Shown in pieces: positions 50,386-60,504 of a stretch of DNA of 64,000 nt (the stretch's first letter is position 1; each line of letters begins with the position of its first letter). Both the position numbers and the translations under genes were made by a program. Location of the stretch: assembly GCF_026342835.1 (NCBI RefSeq), contig NZ_JAPEMI010000002.1:1-64000 (forward strand), given 5' to 3'. This DNA is from Streptomyces sp. NBC_00154 (GTDB lineage Bacteria; Actinomycetota; Actinomycetes; Streptomycetales; Streptomycetaceae). Under the pieces are notes generated by a model. That model saw only the letters and a program-made list of their open reading frames with translations, had not been told where the DNA came from and made no database searches.

Positions 50386-52188
50386 ATGCGCATGGACTCC
50401 CTGCTGCTCTCCCGCCGCGACCTGGACTTCCTGCTCCACGACTGGCTGGACGTCACCGCCCTGACCCGCCACCCCCGTTACGCCGACCACGACCGGGACA
50501 CCTTCGACGCGGTGCTGGACCTCAGTGAGGCCATCGCGACCCGGCACTTCGCCCCGCACAACAAGAAGAACGACGCCGAGGAGCCGCGCTTCGACGGCGA
50601 GCGGGTGCATGTCATCCCGGAGGTCGGGCAGGCGCTGCGGGTCTTCGCCGAGGCCGGCCTGACCGGCGCCGCGATGGACTACGAGGTCGGTGGGCAGCAA
50701 CTGCCCACCGTGGTCGCCAACGCCTGCATGTCCTGGTTCCAGGCCGCCAACGTGGGCACCGCCGCGTATCCGTTCCTCACGATCGGCAATGCCAACCTGC
50801 TGCTGGCGCACGGCAGCAAGGAGCAGGTCGACACCTATGTGCGGCCCATGGTCGAGGGCCGGTTCTTCGGCACCATGTGCCTCTCGGAGCCGCAGGCCGG
50901 CTCCTCGCTGGCCGACATCACCACCCGGGCGGTGCCGCAGGACGACGGTACGTACCGGATCACCGGTACCAAGATGTGGATCTCCGGCGGCGACCACGAG
51001 CTCAGCGAGAACATCGTCCACCTGGTGCTGGCCAGGATCCCCGGTGGGCCGGCGGGCGTGAAGGGCATCTCACTGTTCATCGTGCCCAAGCTCCTGGTCG
51101 AGCCGGACGGCAGCCCGGGCGAGCGCAACGACGTGGTGCCGGCCGGCCTCAACCACAAGATGGGCTACCGCGGCACCACCAACACCCTGCTCAACTTCGG
51201 CGAGGGCCGGTACACCCCGGGCGGCGCCCCGGGTGCCGTGGGCTTCCTCGTGGGTGAGGCCCACCACGGGCTCGCGTACATGTTCCACATGATGAACGAG
51301 GCCCGCATCGGCGTCGGGCTCGGAGCCACGGCGCTCGGCTACACCGGCTATCTGCACGCCCTCGACTACGCGCGCACCCGCCCGCAGGGCCGACCGCTGA
51401 CGGGCAAGGACGCGAACGCCCCGCAGGTCCCCATCATCGAGCACGCCGACGTACGCAGAATGCTGCTGGCACAGAAGAGCTACGTGGAGGGCGCCCTCGC
51501 GCTCAGCCTCTACTGCAGCCGCCTGCTCGACGAGGAACGCACCGCCGAGCAGGAGCACGGGCGCGCCCGCGCCCGGCTGCTGCTGGACGTCCTGACGCCC
51601 ATCGCCAAGAGCTGGCCGTCGCAGTGGTGCCTGGCCGCCAACGACCTCGCCATCCAGGTGCACGGCGGCTACGGCTACACCCGCGAGTACAACGTCGAGC
51701 AGTTCTACCGGGACAACCGTCTCAACGCCATCCACGAGGGCACGCACGGGATCCAGGGACTGGACCTGCTCGGCCGCAAGGTCGTCACGAACGGCGGAGC
51801 AGGGCTGAGTCTGCTCCTGGAGACCATCTCGGCAACCGCCGCCCGCGCCACCGCGGGCGGCGGCGAGGCGGCCGAGCTGGCCGCCTCGTTGGAGCAGGCC
51901 GCGGGCCGAGCCGGGCGCACCACGGCCCGGCTCTGGTCGACCGGAGACCCCGCGACCGCCCTGACCAACGCCTCCGTCTACCTGGAAGCCGTCGGCCACG
52001 TGGTGCTGGCCTGGATCTGGTTGGAGCAGTTCCTCGCGCTCAAGGACGGCACGGACGACTTCCACGAGGGCAAGCGACAGGCGGCCCGGTACTTTTTCCG
52101 CGTGGAACTACCGCGTACGGGACCTCAGTTCGACCTGCTCGACAGCCTGGACCGCACCGCGGCGGACAGCCGGCCCCAGTGGTTCTGA
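50386..52188 (+). CDS. Acyl-CoA dehydrogenase
   Basis: A 600-aa FAD enzyme of the long acyl-CoA dehydrogenase class. MCLSEPQAGSSLADITTRA near residue 165 and KMWISGGDHEL near 198 contact FAD and substrate. QVHGGYGYTREYNVEQFYRD near 425 and the catalytic Glu in AIHEGTHGIQG near 448 are conserved. A C-terminal extension (DUF3291-like helices) explains the length, as in FadE5-type enzymes. It is probably co-transcribed with the SDR gene. ATG at 50386 or 50392; both fit. Confidence 0.9.
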   Translation: MRMDSLLLSRRDLDFLLHDWLDVTALTRHPRYADHDRDTFDAVLDLSEAIATRHFAPHNKKNDAEEPRFDGERVHVIPEVGQALRVFAEAGLTGAAMDYEVGGQQLPTVVANACMSWFQAANVGTAAYPFLTIGNANLLLAHGSKEQVDTYVRPMVEGRFFGTMCLSEPQAGSSLADITTRAVPQDDGTYRITGTKMWISGGDHELSENIVHLVLARIPGGPAGVKGISLFIVPKLLVEPDGSPGERNDVVPAGLNHKMGYRGTTNTLLNFGEGRYTPGGAPGAVGFLVGEAHHGLAYMFHMMNEARIGVGLGATALGYTGYLHALDYARTRPQGRPLTGKDANAPQVPIIEHADVRRMLLAQKSYVEGALALSLYCSRLLDEERTAEQEHGRARARLLLDVLTPIAKSWPSQWCLAANDLAIQVHGGYGYTREYNVEQFYRDNRLNAIHEGTHGIQGLDLLGRKVVTNGGAGLSLLLETISATAARATAGGGEAAELAASLEQAAGRAGRTTARLWSTGDPATALTNASVYLEAVGHVVLAWIWLEQFLALKDGTDDFHEGKRQAARYFFRVELPRTGPQFDLLDSLDRTAADSRPQWF

Positions 52189-52493
52189 TCCAACGATTTC
52201 GCGGTACCTGCCCTCCGCCGACCCGCTGTTGACAGGTCGCACCCGACTCCTGGAGACCCGCACCTGTACGGCTGGGGCGCACGTGTGTGCGGTGCGCCGC
52301 CGGCTGACAAAAACGCTTGGACTCCGCGGGCGTCATCGCGGGACACTGTGATGCCGGGCCCGCCCGTACTCGCACGGTGGCGTCGCCGCGATCTGCGCGG
52401 GGGGCTTTGTCGTCGTGCCCCGCCTGTCGGAGGACGACCCGAGCGCGGGCACTCACTCGAACCGAAGCTCCGCACGGCCATGGAGACAGCGGC
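52189..52493. other. Intergenic region before the ABC exporter
   Basis: About 300 bases without a supported gene. A TTGACA box at about 52229 could be part of a promoter, but no matching -10 is clear. Confidence 0.4.
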
Positions 52494-54359
52494 ATGCCCC
52501 CGAGAGGCGCACGGCGGGCTGCCGCACGACAACACGGGGTTGGGATGGGCTTATCTGAATCGCGCGAGGCCCCTCGGAGCAGGGGCTCGGTACTCCTCGC
52601 ACTTCGTTACTACGGACGGGAGTTGGCCCGGTGTCCGCGGTTGACGGTGCCCGCGATGCTGCTGCCGGCGCTGGGCAACATCGGTATCAACTACATCGCG
52701 CCGCTGGTCGTCGCGAAGCTCGTCGGCCGAATCGCCGGCGACAACGGTATGTCCATCGGTTCGACGCTGCCCTACGTTCTCGGCTTCGCCGGCGTCCTTC
52801 TGTTCGCGGAGACGCTGTGGCGTATCGGCTTCCACTGCCTGAACCGCGTAGCCGCCCTCGCCATCGAGCACCTGTACGTGATCGGCATGGACGAGCTGTT
52901 CGCCAAGGACGCCGCGTTCTTCCATGACAACTTCGCCGGGTCGCTGACCAAACGGGTCCTCAGCTTCGCCTCTCGCTTCGAGGAGTTCATCGACACGCTT
53001 ACGTTCTCGGTCGTGGGAAGCTTCGTGCCGCTGCTGTTCGGGTCGGTGGTGCTGTGGCGCTACGACCCGCTGCTCGTAGTCGGGCTCCTGGCGATGATCG
53101 CACTGACGGCGCTGTGCGTGGTGCCCCTCATCCGCCGCCGCCAGGCGCTCGTCAAACAGCGCGAGGAGGCGATCGCCCGGGTGTCGGGCCACGTCGCCGA
53201 CAGCCTGACGAACATCGACACGGTCCAGGCGTTCGCCGCCCAGGAACGTGAGGCCGCCGAGCATCGGTCCCGCGTCGCGCAGTCGCGGCGGCTCACGCTG
53301 AGGTCGTGGGACTACGGCAACCTGCGCATCGACACGCTGGTCGCGCCGATGTCCGTGCTGACCAACGCGCTGGGCCTGCTGCTCGCGGTCACGCTCGGCG
53401 GGGGCGGGCATGGCGTGGAGGCGGTCGTGGTCGCCTTCACGTACTACAGCAACGCGACGCGGATCATGTTCGAGTTCAACCAGATCTACCGCCGCCTGGA
53501 GAGCTCGATGACGGAGGCCGCGCAGTTCACCGAACTGCTGCTGACGCCGCCGACCGTGCTCGACCCGGCGTCGCCGGAGCCGTTGCTGTCCCAAGCCGCC
53601 GACGTCCGCTTCGAGCAGGTGACCTTCGCCCACGGGGGCGGGAAGCCGCTCTTCGAGGGCCTCGACCTGGCCGTGCCCGGCGGGGCGAAGATCGGTCTCG
53701 TCGGCCGGTCCGGCGGGGGCAAGACCACGCTCACCCGGCTGCTGCTCCGGCTGACGGACATCGACGCCGGCCGGATCCTGATCGGAGGTCAGGACATCAG
53801 CAGGCTGCGTCAGACCGACCTGCGCAGCCTGATCGCCTACGTGCCGCAGGACCCGGCGATGTTCCACCGCACGCTGCGGGAGAACCTCGCGTTCGCCCGG
53901 CCGGACGCCACCGATGCCGAGATCCGCCGCGCGGCCGAGGCGGCGCACGTCACGGAGTTCGCCGACGCGCTGCCGGACGGCTTCGACACCATGGTGGGCG
54001 AGCGCGGTGTCAAGCTGTCCGGCGGGCAGCGCCAGCGGGTCGCCCTCGCCAGGGCGATCCTGCGTGACGCGCCGATCCTGCTGCTCGACGAGGCGACCAG
54101 CGCCCTGGACTCCGAGAGCGAGATCCTCGTCCAGGAGGCGCTGTGGCGGCTCATGGACGGGCGGACGGCGCTCGTGGTGGCGCACCGGCTGAGCACGGTC
54201 GCCACCATGGACCGGCTCGTCGTCCTGGACCGCGGACGGATCGTCGAACAGGGCACCCACCAGGAGTTGCTCGCGTCGGACGGCTCCTACGCGAAGTTGT
54301 GGCAGCACCAGTCGGGCGGCTTCCTCGACGGCAGCTCCGCGCGGGCCGACCTGCACTGA
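52494..54359 (+). CDS. ABC exporter, fused membrane and ATPase domains
   Basis: A 621-aa half-transporter. Six membrane helices lie in the first ~330 residues, including a TLTFSVVGSFVPLLFGSVVL helix. The ATPase part has Walker A GRSGGGKTTLTRLLL near residue 405, signature KLSGGQRQRVALARAI near 505, Walker B ILLLDEATSALD near 528 and the H-loop VVAHRLSTVAT. It belongs to the MsbA/multidrug export type; substrate unknown. ATG at 52494 has GGAGA 8 nt before it; ATG at 52545 is a good alternative. Confidence 0.88.
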   Translation: MPPRGARRAAARQHGVGMGLSESREAPRSRGSVLLALRYYGRELARCPRLTVPAMLLPALGNIGINYIAPLVVAKLVGRIAGDNGMSIGSTLPYVLGFAGVLLFAETLWRIGFHCLNRVAALAIEHLYVIGMDELFAKDAAFFHDNFAGSLTKRVLSFASRFEEFIDTLTFSVVGSFVPLLFGSVVLWRYDPLLVVGLLAMIALTALCVVPLIRRRQALVKQREEAIARVSGHVADSLTNIDTVQAFAAQEREAAEHRSRVAQSRRLTLRSWDYGNLRIDTLVAPMSVLTNALGLLLAVTLGGGGHGVEAVVVAFTYYSNATRIMFEFNQIYRRLESSMTEAAQFTELLLTPPTVLDPASPEPLLSQAADVRFEQVTFAHGGGKPLFEGLDLAVPGGAKIGLVGRSGGGKTTLTRLLLRLTDIDAGRILIGGQDISRLRQTDLRSLIAYVPQDPAMFHRTLRENLAFARPDATDAEIRRAAEAAHVTEFADALPDGFDTMVGERGVKLSGGQRQRVALARAILRDAPILLLDEATSALDSESEILVQEALWRLMDGRTALVVAHRLSTVATMDRLVVLDRGRIVEQGTHQELLASDGSYAKLWQHQSGGFLDGSSARADLH

Positions 54360-54408
54360 AGGCGAGTGTGTGCATGGATCTGTCGATCATGGTCTCTTCC
54401 TTCCTAGA

Positions 54409-55665
54409 ATGACGGCCGTGAAGGGACTGCTGCTGCGGCTGTCGGCGCTGGATGCGGACGCCGCCACCGCCGTCCGTGTGATCGCCCACTTCGAGGCGTT
54501 GCTCGGTGGTGGTCTCGATCCGGTGTCCCTGACCCGGTCCACCGCCGCGCTGGCCGGGTGCGCCGCGGGGCTGGAGCTGCCCGACGGCCGCTCGGCGCGG
54601 TTCGGTTCGGCCGGTGTCGCCCTGCCGGGCGCACCCGAGCAGGTCTCCGGCCGGGTCGATCTGGAGCCGGCCGGACGCGTCTGGTTGGAGCGGCCCGGTG
54701 CACCGGGCCCGTTCGACGAACTGGTCCTGGAGTGGATGGCCATCACCGCGCGGGTGCTGGCGGGCCGGCCGCGGCGGACCCGGGTGCCCTCGGCCGCCGA
54801 TCCGGCGCTCGTCGAGCTGGTGCTGTCCGGGCGGGAGGATGCCTCCGACCGGGCCCGCGCGCTGCGCCTGCTGGGCCTGGACCCCGAGGCGCCGTTGCGG
54901 GTGGCCGCGGTGGCCGGTGGCCCGGGGACGGACGTCGGGGTGGAGACGGTGGCGCTGCTGGGGCGCGGCTCGCTGCACGGCATCGTCCGAGTGGCGCAGG
55001 TCGGGTCGGTGGGCGCGGTGCTGGTGCAGCGACCGATCGGTTACCCGGCCGGTTCCGAGCCCGGTGACGGGCCCTCGGGTCGTACCGCCTCACCGGCCGC
55101 GGAGCTCCGTACGGCCCTGCGTGAACGCCTCCGCGACCGGGGGCCGTCCCGCAGGTCCGCGCACGCGATACGTGTGGGGGTCGGCGGCGGCGCCGATCCG
55201 CTGGACGCGCGGGACTCCTGGGCACAGGCGCGCTCGGCCCTGCGGTTTGCGGGGACGGGCACCCCGGAGGAGGCGGTGGCCGACCATGACGAACTCGGCC
55301 CGGTCGCAATGCTGGCGGACATCCCGGTGGAGCGGCTGCGCGCCCAGGCCGACGTACGGAGGCTGGCGAAGCTGGAGTGCGGTGAGCGGGGCGGCCGGTC
55401 CGGGCACGGCAACGACCTTCTGGATGCCCTGGCCGCGTTCTGCCGTACGGGCTCGCTGCGCCAGGCCGCCACGGAACTGCACCTGCACCACAGCTCGGTG
55501 GCCGCCCGTCTGGCGCACGTCGAGGACGAGTTGGGGTGGCGGTTGCGCGACCCGCAGGACCGGTTCCGCGCCCAACTCGCGCTGTACGCGCTGCGGCTGT
55601 CCGAGGACCGCGAAGGTGAAAGCGAAGGCGACGGGCATGGCGGCCGCGGCGGCGACAGCGGATGA
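54409..55665 (+). CDS. PucR-like helix-turn-helix regulator
   Basis: A 418-aa regulator. The N-terminal half is a divergent sensing region. The C-terminal ~70 residues (LLDALAAFCRTGSLRQAATE and LHHSSVAARLAHVEDELGW) form the PucR-type HTH. The region before resembles a degenerate GGDEF-like domain typical of this family. Starts at 54409, 50 nt after the ABC exporter, so it may control that gene. The tail is rich in Gly/Glu and probably disordered. Confidence 0.8.
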   Translation: MTAVKGLLLRLSALDADAATAVRVIAHFEALLGGGLDPVSLTRSTAALAGCAAGLELPDGRSARFGSAGVALPGAPEQVSGRVDLEPAGRVWLERPGAPGPFDELVLEWMAITARVLAGRPRRTRVPSAADPALVELVLSGREDASDRARALRLLGLDPEAPLRVAAVAGGPGTDVGVETVALLGRGSLHGIVRVAQVGSVGAVLVQRPIGYPAGSEPGDGPSGRTASPAAELRTALRERLRDRGPSRRSAHAIRVGVGGGADPLDARDSWAQARSALRFAGTGTPEEAVADHDELGPVAMLADIPVERLRAQADVRRLAKLECGERGGRSGHGNDLLDALAAFCRTGSLRQAATELHLHHSSVAARLAHVEDELGWRLRDPQDRFRAQLALYALRLSEDREGESEGDGHGGRGGDSG

Positions 55666-55676
55666 GCCGCACCGGC

Positions 55677-56633
55677 TCATCGCCCCAGCGCCCTGCGGAG
55701 CACCGTGATCGCCTCATCGGTCGCGCGCTGTATGACGGCGGCGTGCTCCACGGCCCACGCGCCGTGAAAAGTGCCGGGGATCAGATGCAGCTCTGTGGGT
55801 ACCGAGGCGGCCAGCAGGGCGCGGGCGTAGTCGATGCCCTCGTCCCGCAGCGGGTCGAACTCCATGACCGAGACGTACGCGGGCGGCAGCCCTGACAGGG
55901 TGACGGCCCCGGCGCGGCCGGGGGCGGCGTAAGGGGATACGCCTGGGGTGCCCCGTACCCCGTACCCGAGATAGGCCTCCCAGCTGAGGCGGGCGCTGCG
56001 CCGGTTCCACACGGGCGTGTCGGTGAACAGCCGGGCGCTCGGGGTTTCCAGCCGGTCGTCGAGTGCGGGGCTGCACAGATGCTGGAAGCAGACCGCGGGC
56101 CCGCCGCGGTCACGGGCGAGCAGGGTCAGTGCGGCGGCCAGACCGGCGCCGGCGCTGTCGCCCCACAGCGCGATCCGGTCGGCCCGGACGGTCGTCCCGC
56201 CGGCGTTCGTCGCCAGCCAGCGCAGCCCGGCGTAGCAGTCCTCCAGTGGGGCGGGGAAGGGGTGCTCGGGGGCCAGGCGGTAGTCGACGGAGACCACCAG
56301 CGCCACCAACTCCCGGCAGAGCAACAGGTTCCAGTCGTGATCGACGTCGGGCGAACCCAGGACGAAGCCGCCGCCGTGGATGCTGTAGACGGCGGGGAGC
56401 AGCCCCTGTACCCCCTGCGGCCGGTAGATGCGCAGCCGTAGGTTCGGTGCGCCGTCCGGGCCGGGTACGGAGACCTCCTCGACATCCACCCCCGTCGTGT
56501 CCGCCGCCGCGACCACCGCGGCCAGCTGCTCCGCCTGCGCGGCCCGGGCCATGTCCACATCGGTGATGTCGACCTCGGGCATCATGGCGAGCGCGGCGGC
56601 CAGTTCGGGATCGAACCGGTGGCGCGAGAGCAT
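55677..56633 (-). CDS. Alpha/beta hydrolase of the hormone-sensitive lipase type
   Basis: A 318-aa cytoplasmic esterase. The oxyanion-hole motif is YSIHGGGFVLGSP near residue 88. The nucleophile motif is LWGDSAGAGLAAALT near 160. Asp (MEFDPLRDEG near 262) and His (PGTFHGAW near 292) complete the triad. Such enzymes hydrolyse short-chain esters. ATG at 56633 has GGAG 7 nt before it, favoured over an upstream in-frame codon. It converges with the PucR-like gene. Confidence 0.9.
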   Translation of the reverse strand: MLSRHRFDPELAAALAMMPEVDITDVDMARAAQAEQLAAVVAAADTTGVDVEEVSVPGPDGAPNLRLRIYRPQGVQGLLPAVYSIHGGGFVLGSPDVDHDWNLLLCRELVALVVSVDYRLAPEHPFPAPLEDCYAGLRWLATNAGGTTVRADRIALWGDSAGAGLAAALTLLARDRGGPAVCFQHLCSPALDDRLETPSARLFTDTPVWNRRSARLSWEAYLGYGVRGTPGVSPYAAPGRAGAVTLSGLPPAYVSVMEFDPLRDEGIDYARALLAASVPTELHLIPGTFHGAWAVEHAAVIQRATDEAITVLRRALGR

Positions 56634-57018
56634 GTCCTGCTCCGATCGTCGGCATACGGAGTACGGGGTACGGGGACGCCGTTCCGTGAGACGGCGTGGC
56701 GTCCGGTGAGACCGTGTCACGGACGTTCCCCCAGGTCACCAGACGGGTGTCGGGAGATCCACGGCTCCGACCCGACAACGCCGCGTTTTTTCACCGTGTA
56801 TGCGGCGGCGACCAGCCCCCACAGGTCTCCTCAAACAGCTGTGACCTGCAAAAACGCACCCCTGGACGGAGTAATGGACCGCTCTTGACGTCGGCGCCGG
56901 GCCTTTCTAGGTTCTCCCTGCTCGACCGGAGGATTCCGACGAGGTCCCGGCTCGCGCCGGCGGGCCGGCCTTGCCCCGACGGAGCGTCGGGCCCGGCAAC
57001 GCCAGGAAAGGAAGCAGC
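56634..57018. other. Divergent region with deacetylase promoter
   Basis: About 385 bases between divergent genes. It holds the promoter at 56885-56913 and no supported gene. Confidence 0.5.
56885..56913 (+). promoter_or_regulatory. Promoter of the polysaccharide deacetylase gene
   Basis: TTGACG (56885-56890), a 17-nt spacer and TAGGTT (56908-56913) match the vegetative consensus well and lie 105 nt before the TTG start. Confidence 0.65.
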
Positions 57019-57774
57019 TTGACCACCACCAGCACCACCGAGAGGGCCGTCCGTGAAAGGACGCGCTCCCGACGCGCACGCCGGCTGCGCCGTCTCGCGA
57101 CACCCCTGTTGCTCTCCGGCGGAATGTGTCTGGGCGCACTGACCGTGGCGGGGCCGGCCCAGGCCCGGCAGGCCAACGCCCAGGTCGTCGAATCCACCCG
57201 GCACGGCGGCAGGGCCGTCGCCCTCACCTTCGACGACGGCCCGAACCCCGCCGACACCCCTCGACTGCTGGAGGTGCTGCGCAAGCGCCATGTCAAGGCG
57301 GTGTTCTGCCTGTGGGGCGACCACGTCAAGGAACATCCCGAACTCGTGCGCGCGATCGTCGCGGGCGGCCACACGCTGTGCAACCACACCATGCACCACG
57401 ACGACATGGGCACCTGGTCGGCGGAGGACATCCGCGCGGACCTGGAGCGGACCAATGCCGAGATCCGCCGGGCCGCGCCGGGTGTACGGATCCCCTACTT
57501 CCGTGCGCCGTACGGCAGTTGGGGCAAGAGCTCGCAGGTGGCGGCCGACCTGGGGATGCAGCCGCTGGGATGGCGGCTGGCGATCGGCGACTGGGAACCG
57601 CCCGGCACCGACGAGCTCGTCCGCCGCGTCGAGGAGGGCATCACGCCCGGGGCCGTGATCCTGATGCATGACGGGGGAGGCGACCGCAGCCAGACCGTCG
57701 ACGCCGTCGATCGGCTCATTCCCCTGCTCCGAGCCCAGGGCTGGCACTTCGACAAGCCGGCCCGCCGTGGCTGA
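57019..57774 (+). CDS. Secreted polysaccharide deacetylase (NodB domain, CE4)
   Basis: A 251-aa exported enzyme. A long basic N-terminus with RRARRLRRLA precedes a hydrophobic stretch ending at AGPAQA. The NodB motifs are TFDDGPNP near residue 70, HTMHHDD near 118, RAPYGSWG near 157, the WRL/DWEP region and ILMHDGGG near 213. These bind zinc and catalyse removal of N-acetyl groups from chitooligosaccharide or peptidoglycan-like polymers. TTG start at 57019 with AAAGGAAG 4 nt before it. Confidence 0.88.
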   Translation: MTTTSTTERAVRERTRSRRARRLRRLATPLLLSGGMCLGALTVAGPAQARQANAQVVESTRHGGRAVALTFDDGPNPADTPRLLEVLRKRHVKAVFCLWGDHVKEHPELVRAIVAGGHTLCNHTMHHDDMGTWSAEDIRADLERTNAEIRRAAPGVRIPYFRAPYGSWGKSSQVAADLGMQPLGWRLAIGDWEPPGTDELVRRVEEGITPGAVILMHDGGGDRSQTVDAVDRLIPLLRAQGWHFDKPARRG

Positions 57775-57838
57775 CCTTCACTCACGACGCTCCAGGAGAT
57801 CCGTATGAGAGCACACCGTTCCTAGCCAGTGCACATAA

Positions 57839-58821
57839 GACCGACCGGCAGTAGGTGGCGGAGCACGGTTGCGATGAGGGGTGGCAGCAGAACGGGCACA
57901 GGCCCGCGTGATCATGGAGTTCTCTACGCTCTGTGACCGCGAAGGACGACTGTGCCCGCGCTGCCATCATGCCTGCTTGAACCCGCCTGGGACCAGTTCA
58001 GGGCCCTGCTGCCCGATCGGGCCGAGTTTGACCCCGACCATCCGCTCGGCTGCCATCGACGGCGTATACCGGACCGCGTCGTCTTCGACCACGTCGTCCA
58101 AGCGCTGATCCACGGCTCCGGATACGAGCGCATCTCCTCGCCCGGATGCTCCGACCGCACGATCCGACGCCGCGTCAAGCTGTGGGCTCAGATGGGGATC
58201 TCGCAAGCGCTGCACCGGATCGCCCTGGAGGCGTACGACCGCATGATCGGCCTCGACCTCGATGAAATCTCGGTCGACGGCTGCATCACCAAGGCGCCGT
58301 GCGGCGGAGAGAAAGCGGGGCGCTCGCCCGTCGACCGGGGCAAGCAGGGACTGAAGCGCTCGGTCGCCTCCGACGCGTGCGGGGTTCCACTCGGGATCGT
58401 GTCCGCCGGGGCGAACCGGCACGACTCGCCGCTGCTCGGCCCCACCCTGGCAGCGGCCAAAGAGCAGGCCGGTGCGATGCCGGAGGCCGTCAACGTTAAC
58501 CTCGACCGCGGGTACGACAGCACCAAGTCACGTGTGTTGATCGGCGAGTTGGGATTCTCGGCCGAGATCGCCCGCAAGGGCGTGCCCGCCCCGATCCAGG
58601 CCGGCAAGCGCTGGGTGGTGGAGCGCACGCACTCGTGGATGAACGACTACGGCAAGCTGCGGCGCTGCACCGAGAGGAGCGGCGATGTCGTGGACTTCTA
58701 CCTCTACCTCGCCGCCGCACTCGTCACGCTCCGCATGCTCATTCGACGCTCGACGAGCCGCTACCGCTGGGACGGCCGCCCCACCACCCGACGCCTCAAG
58801 TGATCCATTTGCCGGTGGGTC
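57839..58821. mobile_element. Complete IS5-family insertion sequence with TAA target duplication
   Basis: The 983-bp element has end sequences GACCGACCGGCA (57839-57850) and TGCCGGTGGGTC (58810-58821), inverted repeats matching at 11 of 12 positions. Both ends are flanked by TAA (57836-57838 and 58822-58824), the TNA-type target duplication of the IS5 subgroups. The transposase gene inside is open. It is inserted at the 3' end of a TnpB-like gene. Confidence 0.8.
57952..58803 (+). CDS. IS5-family transposase
   Basis: A 283-aa DDE transposase. An N-terminal DUF4096-like helix-turn-helix region is followed by the catalytic residues: Asp in DEISVDGCITKAP, Asp in VNLDRGYDS and Glu in WVVERTHSWMNDYGKLRRCTE, the last being typical of IS5. 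No frameshift or stop is seen, so it may be active. GTG start with GAAGGACG before it. The stop is 18 nt inside the right inverted repeat end. Confidence 0.92.
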   Translation: MPALPSCLLEPAWDQFRALLPDRAEFDPDHPLGCHRRRIPDRVVFDHVVQALIHGSGYERISSPGCSDRTIRRRVKLWAQMGISQALHRIALEAYDRMIGLDLDEISVDGCITKAPCGGEKAGRSPVDRGKQGLKRSVASDACGVPLGIVSAGANRHDSPLLGPTLAAAKEQAGAMPEAVNVNLDRGYDSTKSRVLIGELGFSAEIARKGVPAPIQAGKRWVVERTHSWMNDYGKLRRCTERSGDVVDFYLYLAAALVTLRMLIRRSTSRYRWDGRPTTRRLK

Positions 58822-60504
58822 TAAGTGAGTCCTGGACCCACTGCTGCGTGCTGGGCGCATCCCGAACGGTTTTGGATGCACTGGGTTCCCGCTTTCGCTT
58901 CCCGCTCGGCGGCGGCTCTCCGGGGGGCCGGTCCGTGGTGGGTGGGCGGGTTCCCTCACGTCCCCGGTTGCCTGGTGCGGCCTGGGCGGTCCGATGCCCC
59001 GCACGATCGCTCTGGTCGTGTGGGGGCGGTGCCGTCCGTCGCCGGACCGGGTGTCCGAGGGCGCGTCTCCCGATCGCGATGCCGGCGGCATCGTGACGGG
59101 ACATTTTTCGGTGTGGGGTGGTCAGTGGTTTCTGCCAGTGCTGGGCACCCCACAGGCTGGTGTAGGCCGGGTCGACCGCGACGACGCTCAGGCCGTGCTC
59201 GGCGGCCATCGATAACAGCCGGGCCTTGAGCTTGCCGGTGGGCATGCCGGAGATGAGCTGCCTGAACCGCTTGCGGCCCCCGTGCTTCTCCCGGGTCTTC
59301 TCAGCAGTGAAGTCGAGGTCTTCGATGCCGATCGCGCCGACACCGACCCGCTTGGCCCAGTTGATCAACCGAGTCAGGGCGTGGCGGATCTGTGCGTCGC
59401 GGTGACCGGCAGTCCCGGACAGGTCATAGCCGAAGCGGTGCGGCTCGCCAACCGGGTTGCCGTGCCGGTCGAGCCGGTAGGCAGCGAAGTGGTCCGCGTT
59501 GGTGTCGACGCCGATCATGCCCCGGGCGCGGGCGGTCTCCAGCGGGATGGTCTGGACGAGGGGGCGTTGCCAGGACGCGGTGAGGTACCAGCGGCCGCGC
59601 TCCGTGTCGAGGTGGATGCGGTAGGCCACGACCCGGTTCGCGGTGATGCGGTCGGCCCACTCCACACCCCGGTGCGCGAACGCCACGGTGGAGGCGAGGG
59701 TGTACCGGCCGTTTCGGGTGTTGGCCAGGTGCGCGAGCGGAACGGGCGGCTTGATGGACACTTCGCCGTCCGGGGTGACGCGGATCGTCTCGTTCCCGAA
59801 CCGCTTCCCCGACTCACCATCAGCAGCGAGGAACCGGCGTTCCGCTTCCCACCGTTGTCGCCACTCGCCTTCGGTGAGCCGGGCTTCGGTGAGGTGGTGG
59901 CGGGTGTTCAGGAGACGCTTGCCGCCTCGTACCACCCGGACCCGTCCGGCCTGCCAGTCGGCTACAGCAGCCGTGTGCCGCGCCTCCAGCATCGCGAGGC
60001 GGCGGGACTTGCGGAACCACTCGCTCTTCGACCGGTAGCCACCCGCCGTACGCTTGGTGCCCTTCTCCCCGAGCGGGAGGGACAGCCGGTGCCGCAACGT
60101 CTTGATCCCGGCCGCCAGGTTCTGGATATACGCGGCCTGGCAGCGGCGCGCCAGCGCCCACTGATCGTGGGTGGCCTTCGTGATGGCCCCGCGATCCGCG
60201 ACGATGACACCCCGGTCAGTTCCCGCTTGCGCGCAGCCCAGGTGTCCGCACCGTGCTCCAGACCATCCGCACAACGGGCCTTGAGATCACCGGACGCCAG
60301 CGCACCCTGATGCGCACCGACCGCACGCAGCACCCCCTCGTCCTGGGGCGTGAGGTGCTTGAGACGGTCCCGGACCGCCACCCCGCAAGGCCCAGGCGCC
60401 ACGAAGGACGCGGCCAGTTCTCGCAACCCACCCACCACATCACCCCCGCCCTCAAGGCCGCACCCCTGCCACCCAGCCCAACGAGCAGCAGCCGCCAAGG
60501 TCAC
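58796..60504 (-). pseudogene. TnpB-like RuvC nuclease gene, frameshifted
   Basis: Two frames make one protein. The first (60504 to about 60190) has RDRLKHLTPQDEGVLRAVG and WAARKRELTGVSSSR. One G seems lost in the G-run near 60187-60190. The rest (to 58796) continues ITKATHDQWALARRCQAA. RuvC motifs are GVDTNADHF, IGIEDLDF and SRHDAAGIAIGRRALG. The zinc ribbon usual between the last two motifs of TnpB is missing, as in the 'TnpB-related' Streptomyces class. The final ~8 codons come from the inserted IS5 element. Before that insertion the gene would have ended near 57822. Confidence 0.75.
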
